Assembly: GCA_024690665.1 (NCBI GenBank)
Contig: JAILOU010000039.1
Coordinates: 1-64,000, forward strand
Length of the DNA: 64,000 nt
Reading direction: 5' to 3'
Source: Eubacterium sp.
GTDB lineage: Bacteria > Bacillota > Clostridia > Lachnospirales > Lachnospiraceae
Numbering within the stretch: position 1 is the stretch's first letter; every line of letters starts with the position of its first letter. Shown piece after piece: positions 40,844-50,885 of this stretch. A model generated the notes under the pieces. It was not told the DNA's origin, searched no databases, and worked only from the letters and a program-made list of their open reading frames with translations. A program made the position numbers and the translations under genes.

Positions 40844-42616
40844 ATGGCATATTATTCGGATGACCTGATTGAACAGGTACGAATGAGTAACGATATCGTA
40901 GATGTGATATCGGGTTACGTGTCTTTGAAAAAAAAGGGCTCAAATCATATGGGATTGTGCCCTTTTCATAATGAAAAGTCGCCGTCATTTTCGGTATCAC
41001 AAAGCAAACAGCTCTATCATTGTTTTGGGTGCGGGGCGTCTGGTAACGTATTCTCCTTTTTAATGGAATATGAAAAATATACCTTTCCGGAAGCCGTTGA
41101 AGCGCTTGCTGAGCGCGCCGGGATTACACTTCCGAAAGTCGAAAGGACAAAGGAAGAGCGACAAAAGGAAGACACCAGAACCAAGATCTACGAGGTCAAC
41201 AAAGAAGCGGCAACTTATTTTTATATGCTCCTTAGAAGTGAGCAGGGAAAGACGGCTCTTTCTTATCTTACCAATCGTGAATTGACCGAAGAGACGATGA
41301 AAAAGTTTGGTCTTGGATATTCGGCGCAGTACAGTAATGATCTGTATCAGTATCTGAGAAAAAAAGGATATTCAGATTCATTGCTTGCGCAGGCAGGACT
41401 GATTACAGTTGATGAGCGGCGTGGCGGTCAGGATAAATTCTGGAACAGGGTTATGTTCCCGATTATGGATCAGCGAGGCAAAGTCATTGCTTTTGGTGGT
41501 CGAGTGATGGGAGATGGCAAGCCAAAATACTTAAATTCACCGGAGACGATGATCTTTGATAAGAGCAGGAATCTGTATGGACTTAACTTTGCCAGATCAT
41601 CAAAACGGGAAGGAATTATCCTGTGCGAGGGTTATATGGATGTCATTGCACTTCATCAGGCCGGATTTGACAATGCGGTAGCATCACTTGGAACGGCATT
41701 TACACCGGGGCATGCGAATCTGGTGAAACGATTTGCCAAGACGGCGTATCTAAGCTTTGACAGCGACGAAGCCGGAATTAAGGCTGCGCTTCGAACAATT
41801 CCAATCATGACACAGACGGGAGTCCATTGTAAGATTATCCACATGGATCCTTATAAGGACCCGGATGAATTTATAAAGGCACTGGGAAAGGAAGAATACG
41901 AAAAGCGAATTGAACAGGCTGAGAATTCGTTCTTGTTTGAGGTGCGGATGAAAGAGCGGGCGTATAACATGCAAGACCCGGATGAGAAAAATGATTTCTA
42001 CCGGGAAGCAGCAACGATGCTTCTTCGCTTTACGCAGGAGATTGAGCGAAACAGTTACATTCATGCAGTGGCGCAGCAGTATCATTTGAGTGATAAGGAA
42101 CTGACGGATTTAGTACGCCAGCAATCTGCCAAGGGAGCCGGTATGGAACTTCGAAGACCGCTTAAGACCGGTGTTCAGTCCAAGAAAAAGGTAGACGGCC
42201 TTAAGGAAGCGCAAAAACTTCTTTTGACATGGATGATTGAAGAAGAAAGGCTGTTTGATGTGCTAAAGCCCTATCTTGGACCGGATGAATTTACGGAAGA
42301 GTTATATCGTAAAGTGGCCGGTATGCTGTATGAGCAAAAGGCTGAGGGACATGTACGTCCGGCAGACATCGTCAGTCATTTTCAAAATGAAGAGGAGCAG
42401 CGACAAATCGGGGAACTGTTCCATACGGAGCTAACGGCAGTGGAGTCTAAGGAAGACAGGCAAAAAGCGCTTAAAGAGCTTGTCATAAAGATTAAAAAGG
42501 GTAATATCGATCAGATGTCTACCGGTGAACAGTCGGCAGATATGAACAATCTGATGGAAATCATAAAAAAAGAACAAGAGTTAGAGCAACTGAAGAATAT
42601 TACGATTCAGTTGTAA
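40844..42616 (+). CDS. dnaG: DNA primase
   Basis: A 590-residue primase. The N-terminal CHC2 zinc finger has its ligands in [14 protein letters not shown] and [10 protein letters not shown]. The Toprim domain has EGYMDVIAL and [11 protein letters not shown]-terminal DnaB-binding helical region follows. The start is the ATG at 40844 ([10 protein letters not shown]) after AGAAGGGA; it matches the family start, and the open frame upstream belongs to no longer homologue. Makes RNA primers at the replication fork; cotranscribed with dgt and rpoD. Confidence 0.97.
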   Translation: MAYYSDDLIEQVRMSNDIVDVISGYVSLKKKGSNHMGLCPFHNEKSPSFSVSQSKQLYHCFGCGASGNVFSFLMEYEKYTFPEAVEALAERAGITLPKVERTKEERQKEDTRTKIYEVNKEAATYFYMLLRSEQGKTALSYLTNRELTEETMKKFGLGYSAQYSNDLYQYLRKKGYSDSLLAQAGLITVDERRGGQDKFWNRVMFPIMDQRGKVIAFGGRVMGDGKPKYLNSPETMIFDKSRNLYGLNFARSSKREGIILCEGYMDVIALHQAGFDNAVASLGTAFTPGHANLVKRFAKTAYLSFDSDEAGIKAALRTIPIMTQTGVHCKIIHMDPYKDPDEFIKALGKEEYEKRIEQAENSFLFEVRMKERAYNMQDPDEKNDFYREAATMLLRFTQEIERNSYIHAVAQQYHLSDKELTDLVRQQSAKGAGMELRRPLKTGVQSKKKVDGLKEAQKLLLTWMIEEERLFDVLKPYLGPDEFTEELYRKVAGMLYEQKAEGHVRPADIVSHFQNEEEQRQIGELFHTELTAVESKEDRQKALKELVIKIKKGNIDQMSTGEQSADMNNLMEIIKKEQELEQLKNITIQL

Positions 42617-42660
42617 CCAAAAAGAAACATGTAAGTAAGACAAAGAGAGGTACAGATAAC

Positions 42661-43872
42661 ATGGACGAAAAATTATTAGAAGAAAAGATCCAGGAACTGA
42701 TTGATTCTGCAAAAAAGAAGAAGAACATCATCGAGTATACAGAGATTGAGGCAAAGGTGAAAGAATCCGATCCCGATCAGCTTGAGCATGTACAACAGGA
42801 ACTGGAGAAAGCAGGAATCGATATTCTGCGTATTTCCGATGATAATGAAGATGACATCGATGATGATGTGATTATGGCAAATGAAGATGATGAGGTCGAG
42901 GTAGAAAAAATCGACCTTTCCGTACCGGACAGCGTTAGTATTGAAGACCCTGTTCGTATGTATCTGAAGGAAATTGGTAAGGTACCTTTGTTGACGGCTG
43001 ATGAAGAAATTGATCTGGCACAGAAGATGGAAGCCGGTCTGCAGGCGCAGGAAGAATTAGATCAAATCTATGATGATGAATCAATTGATCCTGATGCAGA
43101 TGAGATGAAAGATCAGATGAAGCAGTTAAAAGAAACTATCGCAATCGGAACCGATGCCAAGCAAAAACTGGCAGAGGCAAACCTTCGTCTTGTAGTATCG
43201 ATTGCAAAGCGATATGTGGGCCGTGGCATGCTGTTTTTGGATCTGATTCAGGAAGGAAACTTAGGTCTTATCAAGGCGGTTGAAAAGTTTGATTACCGTA
43301 AGGGATACAAATTCTCAACTTATGCGACATGGTGGATTCGCCAGGCAATCACAAGAGCGATTGCCGATCAGGCAAGAACCATTCGTATTCCGGTACATAT
43401 GGTAGAAACCATCAATAAACTGATTCGTGTATCAAGACAGCTCTTACAGGAACTTGGTCGTGAACCGTCACCGGAAGAAATTGCTGAGGAGATGAAGATG
43501 CCGGTTGAAAGAGTAAGAGAAATCTTAAAGATTTCACAAGAGCCTGTTTCTCTTGAAACGCCAATTGGTGAAGAAGAAGATTCACACCTTGGAGATTTCA
43601 TTCAGGATGAAAATGTTCCGGTACCTGCAGAGGCAGCTGCTTTCACACTGTTAAAGGAACAGCTTGAAGAAGTACTTGATACCTTAACCGAAAGAGAAAA
43701 GAAGGTCTTAACGCTTCGTTTTGGTCTTGAGGACGGACGTGCGCGTACGCTGGAAGAAGTCGGAAAAGAATTCAACGTCACCAGAGAGCGTATCAGACAG
43801 ATTGAAGCAAAAGCACTTAGAAAGCTTCGTCATCCGTCACGCAGTAGAAAGTTAAAGGATTATTTGGAATAA
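42661..43872 (+). CDS. rpoD: RNA polymerase primary sigma factor
   Basis: A 403-residue sigma-70 (SigA). Region 1.1 is short and helical, followed by an acidic linker. Region 1.2 is [15 protein letters not shown]. Region 2 contains the -10 recognition helix [19 protein letters not shown]. Region 3 follows, and region 4 has the helix-turn-helix [18 protein letters not shown] for -35 recognition. Preceded by AGAGAGG. It directs transcription from the TTGACA/TATAAT-like promoters seen in this window. The next gene, trmK, starts two bases after its stop. Confidence 0.98.
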   Translation: MDEKLLEEKIQELIDSAKKKKNIIEYTEIEAKVKESDPDQLEHVQQELEKAGIDILRISDDNEDDIDDDVIMANEDDEVEVEKIDLSVPDSVSIEDPVRMYLKEIGKVPLLTADEEIDLAQKMEAGLQAQEELDQIYDDESIDPDADEMKDQMKQLKETIAIGTDAKQKLAEANLRLVVSIAKRYVGRGMLFLDLIQEGNLGLIKAVEKFDYRKGYKFSTYATWWIRQAITRAIADQARTIRIPVHMVETINKLIRVSRQLLQELGREPSPEEIAEEMKMPVERVREILKISQEPVSLETPIGEEEDSHLGDFIQDENVPVPAEAAAFTLLKEQLEEVLDTLTEREKKVLTLRFGLEDGRARTLEEVGKEFNVTRERIRQIEAKALRKLRHPSRSRKLKDYLE

Positions 43873-43873
43873 G

Positions 43874-44566
43874 ATGAAATTATCAAAACGTCTTGAGGCC
43901 GTTGCAGGTCTTGTGACAAAACAAGGAGTTCTTGCAGATGTGGGATGCGATCATGGCTTTTTGCCAATCGCGTTGTATGAGCAGGGACGAATCAAAAAAG
44001 CCATAGCACTGGATGTAAATGAAGGACCGCTCCTTCGAGCGCGTGAGCATATCTGTGAGGCTGGTCTTGCGGATGTGATTGAGACCAGATTGTCGGATGG
44101 ACTTGCGGCGTTAAAAGATGGAGAAGCAGACAGCGTTGTCATCGCCGGCATGGGCGGTAATCTGATGCAGGGAATTCTCGCACGATGCTGTGACGTGGCA
44201 AAAAGCTGTAAGGAAATTATCTTACAGCCACAGTCAGAGATTGATTTATTAAGAGCGTGGCTGACGGAGGCAGGATTTAAAATCTGTGCAGAAGACATGG
44301 TCTTAGAAGGCGGCAAGTATTATCCGATGATGCGTGTATGTTTCACCGGATTAGAGATGAAGTTAACGAAGGTGGAGCTTTCTTATGGACCATGTTTGCT
44401 GAGGGAAAGTCACCCGGTATTACTGGATTTTTTGAAAAAAGAAGATATCAGGGTTGAGCACATCCTTGACCAGTTGCAAAAGGATTCCATGCGTTATGAG
44501 CAGCGTATCCGGGAACTTAAGATGGACAGGGAACTCATATCCAAGGCTCTTGAAATATGCCGATAG
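43874..44566 (+). CDS. trmK: tRNA (adenine(22)-N(1))-methyltransferase
   Basis: A 230-residue class I methyltransferase. Motif I is LADVGCDHGFLPIAL near residue 20, with AIALDVNEGPL next and VIAGMGGNLMQ (motif IV) near residue 93. The C-terminal coiled-coil is typical of TrmK, which makes m1A22 in tRNA. Its place directly behind rpoD is conserved in Firmicutes. ATG two bases after the rpoD stop. Confidence 0.93.
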   Translation: MKLSKRLEAVAGLVTKQGVLADVGCDHGFLPIALYEQGRIKKAIALDVNEGPLLRAREHICEAGLADVIETRLSDGLAALKDGEADSVVIAGMGGNLMQGILARCCDVAKSCKEIILQPQSEIDLLRAWLTEAGFKICAEDMVLEGGKYYPMMRVCFTGLEMKLTKVELSYGPCLLRESHPVLLDFLKKEDIRVEHILDQLQKDSMRYEQRIRELKMDRELISKALEICR

Positions 44567-44600
44567 GCTGTGATTTGAGAGTTGAAAGGGGATCGTTTAG

Positions 44601-46250
44601 TTGGAGACAGTTACAGTTGTTATAAACGGAGAAAAGAAAGAATATAAGGCAGGAACCATCTACAAGGAACTTGCGGATGAGTACCAGTCACAGTACCGGG
44701 ACGATATTGTGCTTGTGCAGATTGATGAGCGTTTAAAAGAACTTTCCAAGAAAGTAAAAGACGGCAAGACGGTGAAGTTTATTACGGCTAAGGACAAGGC
44801 TGGACGCAAGGTTTACCGCCGAAGCATGACGCTTATGATGCAAAAAGCGATTTTTAATCTGAGCAGCGATGAAGGAATCGGTGTTCGGGTACAGCATAGT
44901 ATCTCGCAGGGGTATTTTTGTCGCCTGACAAAGGGAGTGCCAAGCCAGGAATATCTTGATAAAATCAAGGACGAGATGAGGCGGATCTGCAAGGCGGATT
45001 TGCCTATAAAAAAATGGAATGCACCAACCGAGATGGTACTTGATTTATGTCGGCAGTGGAATATGCCGGATAAGGAAAAACTGTTTCATTACAGGCGTAA
45101 TTCTCGTGTAAATGTCTACGAAATCGATGGTTACTACGATTATTATTATGGCTACATGGTGCCAAGCACCGGCTATTTAAAATACTTTGATTTAAAACTT
45201 TATGAGGATGGATTTGTTCTCATGTTCCCGGATAAAGACAGTAAAGCTGTTGCAGAGTTTAAACCATCCCATAAGCTCTTTACTGTACTAGAAGAGGCGG
45301 CAAAGTGGGGAGAAATGCTCGAGTGCGGAACGCTTGGTGCGTTTAACGATGCCATCACGCATGGAAGAGGCCGGGATATTATGCTCGTGCATGAAGCACT
45401 GATGGAAAAGAAGATTGGTGAGATTGCGGAAGAAATTGTGGAAAATCATGATACGAAATTTGTCATGATTGCAGGACCGTCTTCATCGGGAAAAACAACA
45501 TTTTCCCATCGTCTGTCAATTCAGCTGATTGCGCATGGCGTTAAACCGCATCCAATCGGGCTGGATGACTTTTATCTTGACCGGGCAAAATGTCCGGTTG
45601 ATGAGAATGGAAAGTATGATTTTGAATGTCTTGAGTCACTTGATATCGAATTGTTTAATGATGTCATGCAAAGGCTTATGGCAGGTGAAAGAGTACAGAT
45701 GCCAAAATTTAACTTTATGACGGGAAAAAGTGAGAAAGGTGAATTCTTACAGTTAAAAGAAGATGAGGTTCTTGTGATAGAAGGAATTCATGGATTAAAT
45801 GATCAGTTGTCATACACACTTCCGTCACAAAGTAAGTATAAAATATACATAAGTGCTTTAACACAGCTGAATATTGATGAACACAATTCGCTTCCGACAA
45901 CAGATGGACGATTGATTCGAAGAATCGTAAGAGATGCAAGAACACGCGGAACATCTGCCAAGCAGACGATTGCCATGTGGGAATCTGTCAGAAGAGGAGA
46001 AGAAAAGCATATCTTTCCGTTTCAAGATGATGCGAATGTGATGTTTAATTCAGCGCTCATCTATGAGCTTGCAGTGTTAAAACCTTATGCGGAAGCACAG
46101 CTTTTTGCAATTGAACGGGATTGCCCGGAATACATTGAAGCAAAAAGATTATTGAAATTTTTAGATTATGTTCTGCCGATTCCGGTAGAAGGAATTCCAA
46201 CGAATTCCATCATACGAGAATTTATTGGTGGAAGTTGCTTCCCGGTATAA
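44601..46250 (+). CDS. nucleoside (uridine) kinase with N-terminal TGS-like domain
   Basis: A 549-residue fusion. Residues 1-65 look like a TGS domain (VVINGEKKEYKAGT), followed by a ThrRS second-domain-like region. The C-terminal half is a uridine-kinase type P-loop NTPase with MIAGPSSSGKTTFSHRLS, the substrate motif IGLDDFYLDR and VIEGIHGLN. It likely phosphorylates uridine or cytidine, with the N-terminal part perhaps binding RNA or regulating. The start is TTG at 44601, nine bases after AAAGGGG. The stop codon lies inside the -10 box of rnpB. Confidence 0.9.
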   Translation: METVTVVINGEKKEYKAGTIYKELADEYQSQYRDDIVLVQIDERLKELSKKVKDGKTVKFITAKDKAGRKVYRRSMTLMMQKAIFNLSSDEGIGVRVQHSISQGYFCRLTKGVPSQEYLDKIKDEMRRICKADLPIKKWNAPTEMVLDLCRQWNMPDKEKLFHYRRNSRVNVYEIDGYYDYYYGYMVPSTGYLKYFDLKLYEDGFVLMFPDKDSKAVAEFKPSHKLFTVLEEAAKWGEMLECGTLGAFNDAITHGRGRDIMLVHEALMEKKIGEIAEEIVENHDTKFVMIAGPSSSGKTTFSHRLSIQLIAHGVKPHPIGLDDFYLDRAKCPVDENGKYDFECLESLDIELFNDVMQRLMAGERVQMPKFNFMTGKSEKGEFLQLKEDEVLVIEGIHGLNDQLSYTLPSQSKYKIYISALTQLNIDEHNSLPTTDGRLIRRIVRDARTRGTSAKQTIAMWESVRRGEEKHIFPFQDDANVMFNSALIYELAVLKPYAEAQLFAIERDCPEYIEAKRLLKFLDYVLPIPVEGIPTNSIIREFIGGSCFPV

Positions 46251-46251
46251 T
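46222..46251 (+). promoter_or_regulatory. promoter of rnpB
   Basis: TATAAT at 46246-46251 with a TTATTG at 46222-46227 (18-base spacer). Transcription would start near 46258, just before the RNase P RNA. The TAA of the kinase gene is part of the -10 box. Confidence 0.55.
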
Positions 46252-46265
46252 ACAATTGGATATAG

Positions 46266-46604
46266 ATGAGTGGAACAGGTGATCGCGGCTGTCATATGAC
46301 AGGTGAGGAAAGTCCGGGCTTCACAGGGCAGGATGCCGGATAACGTCCGGTAAAGGCGACTTTAAGGAAAGTGCAACAGAAATAAACCGCTGCATGTATG
46401 TGCAGTAAGGGTGGAAAGGCAGTGTAAGAGACTACCGCCTGGCTGGTAACAGACAGGGCATATGTAAACCCCATCCGAAGCAAGACCAAAGCAAAGCTAT
46501 GACGTGGCCCGCCAGCTTTAGGTAGGTTGCTTGAGACTGTTGGCAACAGCAGTCCTAGATAGATGATCACTCAACGACATAACCCGGCTTATCGTTCCGC
46601 TCAT
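46266..46604 (+). ncRNA. rnpB: RNase P RNA, type A
   Basis: The catalytic RNA that removes tRNA 5' leaders. The ends pair as P1 (ATGAGTGGAAC, 46266-46276, with GTTCCGCTCAT, 46594-46604). Conserved blocks include GAGGAAAGTCCGGGCTTC near the 5' end, GGAAAGTGCAACAGAAA, and AAACCCCATCCGAAGCAAGACC followed by the 3' universal block ATAACCCGGCTTAT, both typical of bacterial RNase P. A T-rich run follows P1 and may end transcription. Confidence 0.96.
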
Positions 46605-46654
46605 TTTTCTATATTTGAGTTACGATTGACAATGAACAAACGGAGGTGACGCTT

Positions 46655-47059
46655 ATGAGTTTTAGGGATAAGATAGCAAGATTCATGTATGGACGCTACG
46701 GCGGACGTGATGAACTGAATAAGGTATTATGGATTGTTACACTGATTCTTTTGGTGGTGTCTATGTTCAGCAGAATTTCGTTGTTTTATTATGCGGCATT
46801 GGCACTTTTGATTTACTGCTACTTTAGAATGATGTCGCGCAATATTCCAAAGCGCTATGCGGAAAATCAAAAGTTTTTACAGGCAACATCCAGAATTCGT
46901 GGGAAGATGTTCTGGTCAAAAGAACATTTTCAGCAGCGTAAGTACTATGCATTTTATAAGTGTTCAAGCTGTGGACAAAAAGTGCGCGTTCCGAGAGGAA
47001 AAGGACGCATCGAGATTACCTGTCCGAAGTGTCACAATCGTTTTATTAAGACGACATAA
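46655..47059 (+). CDS. two-helix membrane protein with zinc ribbon
   Basis: A 134-residue protein with two helices (about 23-43 and 46-62) and a C-terminal ribbon with two CxxC pairs (CSSCGQK and CPKCHNRF). I do not recognise a function. The start is the ATG at 46655, six bases after GGAGGTGA. It is followed by DUF5685 and J-domain genes, and the three may form an operon. Confidence 0.82.
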   Translation: MSFRDKIARFMYGRYGGRDELNKVLWIVTLILLVVSMFSRISLFYYAALALLIYCYFRMMSRNIPKRYAENQKFLQATSRIRGKMFWSKEHFQQRKYYAFYKCSSCGQKVRVPRGKGRIEITCPKCHNRFIKTT

Positions 47060-47114
47060 GAATCATATTCTCAGGGGAGTTGTATGCTGAACCCTGAAAT
47101 GAGGTGTTTGATTT

Positions 47115-47960
47115 ATGTTTGGATATATCTGCGTTGACCGCGAGCAGATGTCTGACGATGATAAGAAAATCTATCAGTCCTTTTATTGCGGACTGTGTCA
47201 GGTGCTAAGACAGTCAAGCGGAATTAAAGGCAGAATGCTGATTAATTATGACATGACGTTTTTGATTGTGCTTTTAAGTGGTCTATATGAATTAGAAAAT
47301 ACAAAACAAAGTTATCTGTGCCCGCTTCATCCAACCAAGAAGCGGACATTGTTTATTAATGAGGCTACCCGGTATGCGGCAGATATGAATCTGTTATTTG
47401 CTTATCAAAACTTTGAAGATGACTGGGTGGATGAGCGCTCGTACACGAAGAAGATGCTCACGAAGATTTTTGACAAGGATTACGAAAAGATTCGTGGAAA
47501 GTATCCGCGGCAGGTGGAGGCGATGGAAGATTACATGAAGCGTCTTCAGACGGCAGAGCGGGAGCAGGAACAAAATCTTGATGTCATCGCAGGCTTGTCA
47601 GGAGAGATGCTTGCGGAAATCTTTGTATGGAAAAAAGACGATGTCTGGGAAAAAGCATTACGTCATATGGGATTTTACATGGGTAAATTTATTTACTTGA
47701 TGGATGCCTTTGAAGATATTGAAAAGGATAAAAAGTCCGGTTCTTATAATCCATTGATCCAGATGCAAAAGGAGCATGAACAGGATTTTGATACATTTTC
47801 CGGATTGATGCTTACGAGTATGATGAGTGAATGCTCTAAATCATTTGAGACGCTTCCAATTTTGGAGTATGTAGATATTTTGCGAAATATTTTATATTCG
47901 GGTGTCTGGACAAAGTTTAACATGCTTCTTCAAAAGAAAGAAAAAGGTAAAAAATCATGA
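47115..47960 (+). CDS. DUF5685 family protein
   Basis: A 281-residue mostly helical protein. It begins [20 protein letters not shown] and has a [13 protein letters not shown] motif, which I recognise from DUF5685, with conserved cysteines that may bind metal. [14 protein letters not shown] motif near residue 197 resembles acidic helices of isoprenoid synthase folds, but this is weak. Function unknown. GAGGTG precedes the ATG; the stop overlaps the J-domain gene by four bases, so the two are coupled. Confidence 0.82.
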   Translation: MFGYICVDREQMSDDDKKIYQSFYCGLCQVLRQSSGIKGRMLINYDMTFLIVLLSGLYELENTKQSYLCPLHPTKKRTLFINEATRYAADMNLLFAYQNFEDDWVDERSYTKKMLTKIFDKDYEKIRGKYPRQVEAMEDYMKRLQTAEREQEQNLDVIAGLSGEMLAEIFVWKKDDVWEKALRHMGFYMGKFIYLMDAFEDIEKDKKSGSYNPLIQMQKEHEQDFDTFSGLMLTSMMSECSKSFETLPILEYVDILRNILYSGVWTKFNMLLQKKEKGKKS

Positions 47961-48595
47961 TGTTTGATCCCTATCAGGTCCTTGGCGTATCGCAAAGCGC
48001 TTCGGACGATGAAATAAAAAAAGCATATCGAAAGTTAAGCCGCAAGTATCATCCGGATGCTAACGTGAATAATCCAAACAAAGAGCAGGCTGAGGAAAAG
48101 TTTAAGGAAGTGCAGCAGGCCTATGACCAGATTATGAAGCAGCGTCAGCAGGGATATCAGTATGGCTATGGTTCGGCATCCGGCTTTGGCGGTGCTTCCT
48201 ATGGAGGCAGTACCTCGCAGGAAGGGGAAAATGTTCGTATCAAAGCGGCACTCAACTATATCCATTCGCAGCATTTTAGGGAGGCTTTAAACGTATTGGC
48301 CTCTATACCGAATGCTGAACGGACAGCGCTGTGGTTTTATTGCAGCGCACTTGCCAATGCGGGAATTGGGAACAATGTAACGGCGCAGGAGCATGCAAGA
48401 ATTGCGCTTTCCATGGAACCGGATAATCCGGAGTACAGACGATTGGTAGCCCAGCTTGAAATGGGAGGTCAATGGTATGAACAAAGAGGAGCCGGTTACG
48501 GATTTAATCGGGGCATACCACCGGCAGCCGGTAGCATCTGTCTGACCTGTGGCGCAATTTATTTATTAATGATGTGTTGTTGCAGACCGTGTTAA
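47957..48595 (+). CDS. J-domain protein
   Basis: A 212-residue DnaJ-related protein. The J domain is at 1-65 ([21 protein letters not shown] and the HPD in KYHPDANV), then a Gly/Tyr/Gln-rich linker, TPR-like helices (about 95-160), and an end rich in cysteine ([17 protein letters not shown]). It lacks the DnaJ zinc finger and substrate domain, so it is a specialised Hsp70 partner. It overlaps the DUF5685 gene by four bases and may act on that protein. Confidence 0.88.
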   Translation: MMFDPYQVLGVSQSASDDEIKKAYRKLSRKYHPDANVNNPNKEQAEEKFKEVQQAYDQIMKQRQQGYQYGYGSASGFGGASYGGSTSQEGENVRIKAALNYIHSQHFREALNVLASIPNAERTALWFYCSALANAGIGNNVTAQEHARIALSMEPDNPEYRRLVAQLEMGGQWYEQRGAGYGFNRGIPPAAGSICLTCGAIYLLMMCCCRPC

Positions 48596-48598
48596 ACA

Positions 48599-48626
48599 TT
48601 GATTTTCATATGAACCATGATAAAAT
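48599..48626 (+). promoter_or_regulatory. promoter before the decayed surface gene
   Basis: TTGATT (48599-48604), a 16-base spacer, TAAAAT (48621-48626). It would start a transcript near 48633 that meets a long hairpin. Confidence 0.45.
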
Positions 48627-48650
48627 AAATATAAGAGGTAGATGATTATT

Positions 48651-48702
48651 AGCCGGAAAGTACGAGACAGTGTGCCTGTTCGTATCTTTCCGGCTTTTTT
48701 TC
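48651..48702 (+). terminator. long hairpin terminator or attenuator
   Basis: AGCCGGAAAG (48651-48660) pairs with CTTTCCGGCT (48686-48695). An inner arm TACGA/TCGTA and ACAG/CTGT extends it; a T run follows. It may end the J-domain transcript or attenuate the pseudogene. Confidence 0.75.
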
Positions 48703-48724
48703 TTTCGGTGGAGGTATGATGATT

Positions 48725-49239
48725 ATGAAAAAAGACTAAGAGTACTATTGGTGGCGGTTTTGTTAGTGATTGCGCTCATGCCGATGAGTGCAAAGAAGGC
48801 ATATGCGGATAATCTTCCTACATCGGGAAATTGTGGAACAGATATGGGGAGCGAATATCTAAGTAATGCGACGTTTACCTATGCTTCCGATACCGGTGTT
48901 ACTGAGGCAAGTCTTCCTGGCATTAGATGAGATTCAATTTCCGGATACGCTGGAAGTAATTGAAAAAGAGGCATTTTAGAATGTTGGAACAGCCAGTGTT
49001 AAGATTACGCTTAAGGGAGATTATTATAGTGGAACAAAGACTTTAACCTATAAGATTACAAAAGCGGCAAATCCTTTAAAAAATATTTTAAAATCAACAA
49101 CAAGACCGGCAAATAGACCGTGAAGAAGGGATTAAAGAAGGGAACTTACAAAGTTATAATTACGGTTACGGCGCTTGGTAATGGAAATTACAATTCATCG
49201 AAAGATACGGATGTTACAGTTACGGTGAAAGTGAAATAA
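48725..49239 (+). pseudogene. decayed BspA-like surface protein gene
   Basis: A GGTGGAGGT ribosome site leads to an ATG followed by six A, after which the frame stops (MKKD, stop). One more A would give MKKRLRVLLVAVLLVIALM...AKKAYA, a complete signal peptide. The restored frame continues through LPTSGNCGTDMGSEY and stops. Next comes QFPDTLEVIEKEAF, like LRR_5/BspA repeats, then a stop. Further on is GDYYSGTKTLTYKITKAANP, then another frame change and KKGLKKGTYKVIITVTALGN, typical of C-terminal repeats in clostridial surface proteins. Frameshifts, stops and missing middle repeats make this a pseudogene. Confidence 0.85.
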
Positions 49240-49491
49240 GGATAGGAACATATGATGACAAGATCTCGGATTGATTTTTGGATGTAAACAACTAAGTTAT
49301 AAAGTGTAAAAAAGAACAAAAATTTAAGCTAGGGTAGAATATTGGGATGTTATCTTATGAATTATTATTGAGAAGATACAAGGATCACTATTCCGTATAA
49401 TTTCACAGATGCGCATGTTGTGTGAATAAAACATATAAAAACGAATCTTATCTATGAAAGGAGAATATCGACAGATTATATAGTGGGTATT

Positions 49492-49641
49492 GTGCTAAAT
49501 AGACTGTCTACGCACGAATTGACAATAAAAAATCCAATTGCCGGGGTTTCAACAAAGTGGTATGCATATACTGCGTTGGTTAATGGTACTACATTAGATT
49601 CCGGAAAAGGAACGTATTCTAGAACATTTACTGTTAATTAA
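49492..49641 (+). pseudogene. C-terminal remnant of a surface protein
   Basis: A 49-codon open stretch (GTG to TAA) encoding IKNPIAGVSTKWYAYTALVNG and GKGTYSRTFTVN, beta-strand-like sequence without a signal peptide or membrane segment. There is no ribosome site at the GTG. It is probably the tail of a lost gene, not a functional one. The 250 bases before it (49240-49491) are AT-rich and hold no gene I can support. Confidence 0.45.
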
Positions 49642-49661
49642 TTTGAAATGAGGTGGAGAGT

Positions 49662-50381
49662 ATGAAGAAACTTCTAATTGGAACAATGGTAATGATTACA
49701 ATGGGGCTTACAGCATGTGGCTCATCCACTGTGGATAACACTCAAGCTGAGACGTTCACGGTGGAAACTGCAGAGGGGAAAAGTATTCAATTATCAAAGG
49801 TAGGCAATGAATCGGCAGATAATTTGCAAGAACGAAAAGGAGATTATTTTTGCATAGCGGAAGATGGAAGTAAGCTGTATTATCAAAAAGATCATGATGA
49901 TTACGCTTATATCATTCGTGAGTTGACACAGGAACAGTCAAGTACGAATGAAAGTCAGTTAGTGCTATACCAATTTGAAGGATTTGCAGAAGATGAAGAC
50001 TATACACTCGAAGATGATATGAAGATTTTTGGCCTAAGTGAAGTTAGTGATATTGATTCTGTAAGTATTACAAATTGGACTCAGACGGAAGGCGGAGAGT
50101 CTGAGACCTATTACGAAGGAAAGGATGATGAGACGATACAGAAGTTGTATGACATTCTTTATGAGGGGCAGTGGATCAATGATTCGGATGATGCGAATCC
50201 ATTGAATTCGGAAAGCGACATTTCGGACACACTTTGGAAAATTTCTTTTCAGCTAAAGAATGGAAATGAATATGTAATGCAATACTATCCGGATTATCAT
50301 CTTGTTGCTTGGTATTATGGAAATAAGATGATTGTATTGGATGATAAGTCAGGCGAATGGATTGACAGTATTTGCGAGTGA
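49662..50381 (+). CDS. hypothetical lipoprotein
   Basis: A 239-residue lipoprotein: signal peptide with lipobox LTAC (cysteine near residue 19), then a mostly acidic extracytoplasmic domain. Family not recognised. The start is the ATG at 49662 after GAGGTGG. It lies alone between the decayed surface-protein region and the converging pyrBI operon, with a shared terminator. Confidence 0.8.
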   Translation: MKKLLIGTMVMITMGLTACGSSTVDNTQAETFTVETAEGKSIQLSKVGNESADNLQERKGDYFCIAEDGSKLYYQKDHDDYAYIIRELTQEQSSTNESQLVLYQFEGFAEDEDYTLEDDMKIFGLSEVSDIDSVSITNWTQTEGGESETYYEGKDDETIQKLYDILYEGQWINDSDDANPLNSESDISDTLWKISFQLKNGNEYVMQYYPDYHLVAWYYGNKMIVLDDKSGEWIDSICE

Positions 50382-50386
50382 GTTAA

Positions 50387-50414
50387 AAAGGCGTCAGCAA
50401 GAGCTGGCGCCTTT
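50387..50414. terminator. bidirectional terminator
   Basis: A 12-bp stem AAAGGCGTCAGC/GCTGGCGCCTTT with one G-U pair and an AAGA loop. On the minus strand five T follow, so it serves pyrBI better than the plus-strand lipoprotein gene. Confidence 0.75.
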
Positions 50415-50450
50415 GGATTGCTTTTGATAGTTAAGCATCATTGAATGGGT

Positions 50451-50885
50451 TTAATAATGCGGTCTTACAAATTTTTCTTCGCAGTACTTACAACGGTACA
50501 ATTGCTTTGCCGGATCGGATAATACAAAGATCTGGTCAAGGCCCTGTTCAATTGAGGTAATGCAACGAGGGTTTTTACATTTGACAACGTTCATAACCTG
50601 TTTTGGAAGCGTAAGTTCATGCTTTTCTACAATCACTTCGTCCTTAATGACATTGACTGTAATATTTTTATCGACAAAACCTAAAATACTGATATCTAAG
50701 GTTTCGATGGCACATTCTACTTTGATAATATCTTTTTTGCCCATCTTATTGGAACGTGCATTTTTGATAATGGCAACCGTACAATCAAGCTTGTCGAGTT
50801 TTAGGTAGTGATAGATATCCATTGCCATGCCGGCCTGAATGTGATCTAATACAAAACCTTCTTTAATAGCACCGATATTTAACAT
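50451..50885 (-). CDS. pyrI: aspartate carbamoyltransferase regulatory chain
   Basis: A 144-residue regulatory subunit. The allosteric nucleotide-binding domain (MLNIGAIKEGFVLDHIQAGMA) is followed by the zinc domain with four cysteines: CKNPRC and CKYCEE. It starts directly after the pyrB stop. In PyrBI enzymes it binds CTP or ATP and conveys feedback control to the catalytic trimer. Confidence 0.97.
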   Translation of the reverse strand: MLNIGAIKEGFVLDHIQAGMAMDIYHYLKLDKLDCTVAIIKNARSNKMGKKDIIKVECAIETLDISILGFVDKNITVNVIKDEVIVEKHELTLPKQVMNVVKCKNPRCITSIEQGLDQIFVLSDPAKQLYRCKYCEEKFVRPHY

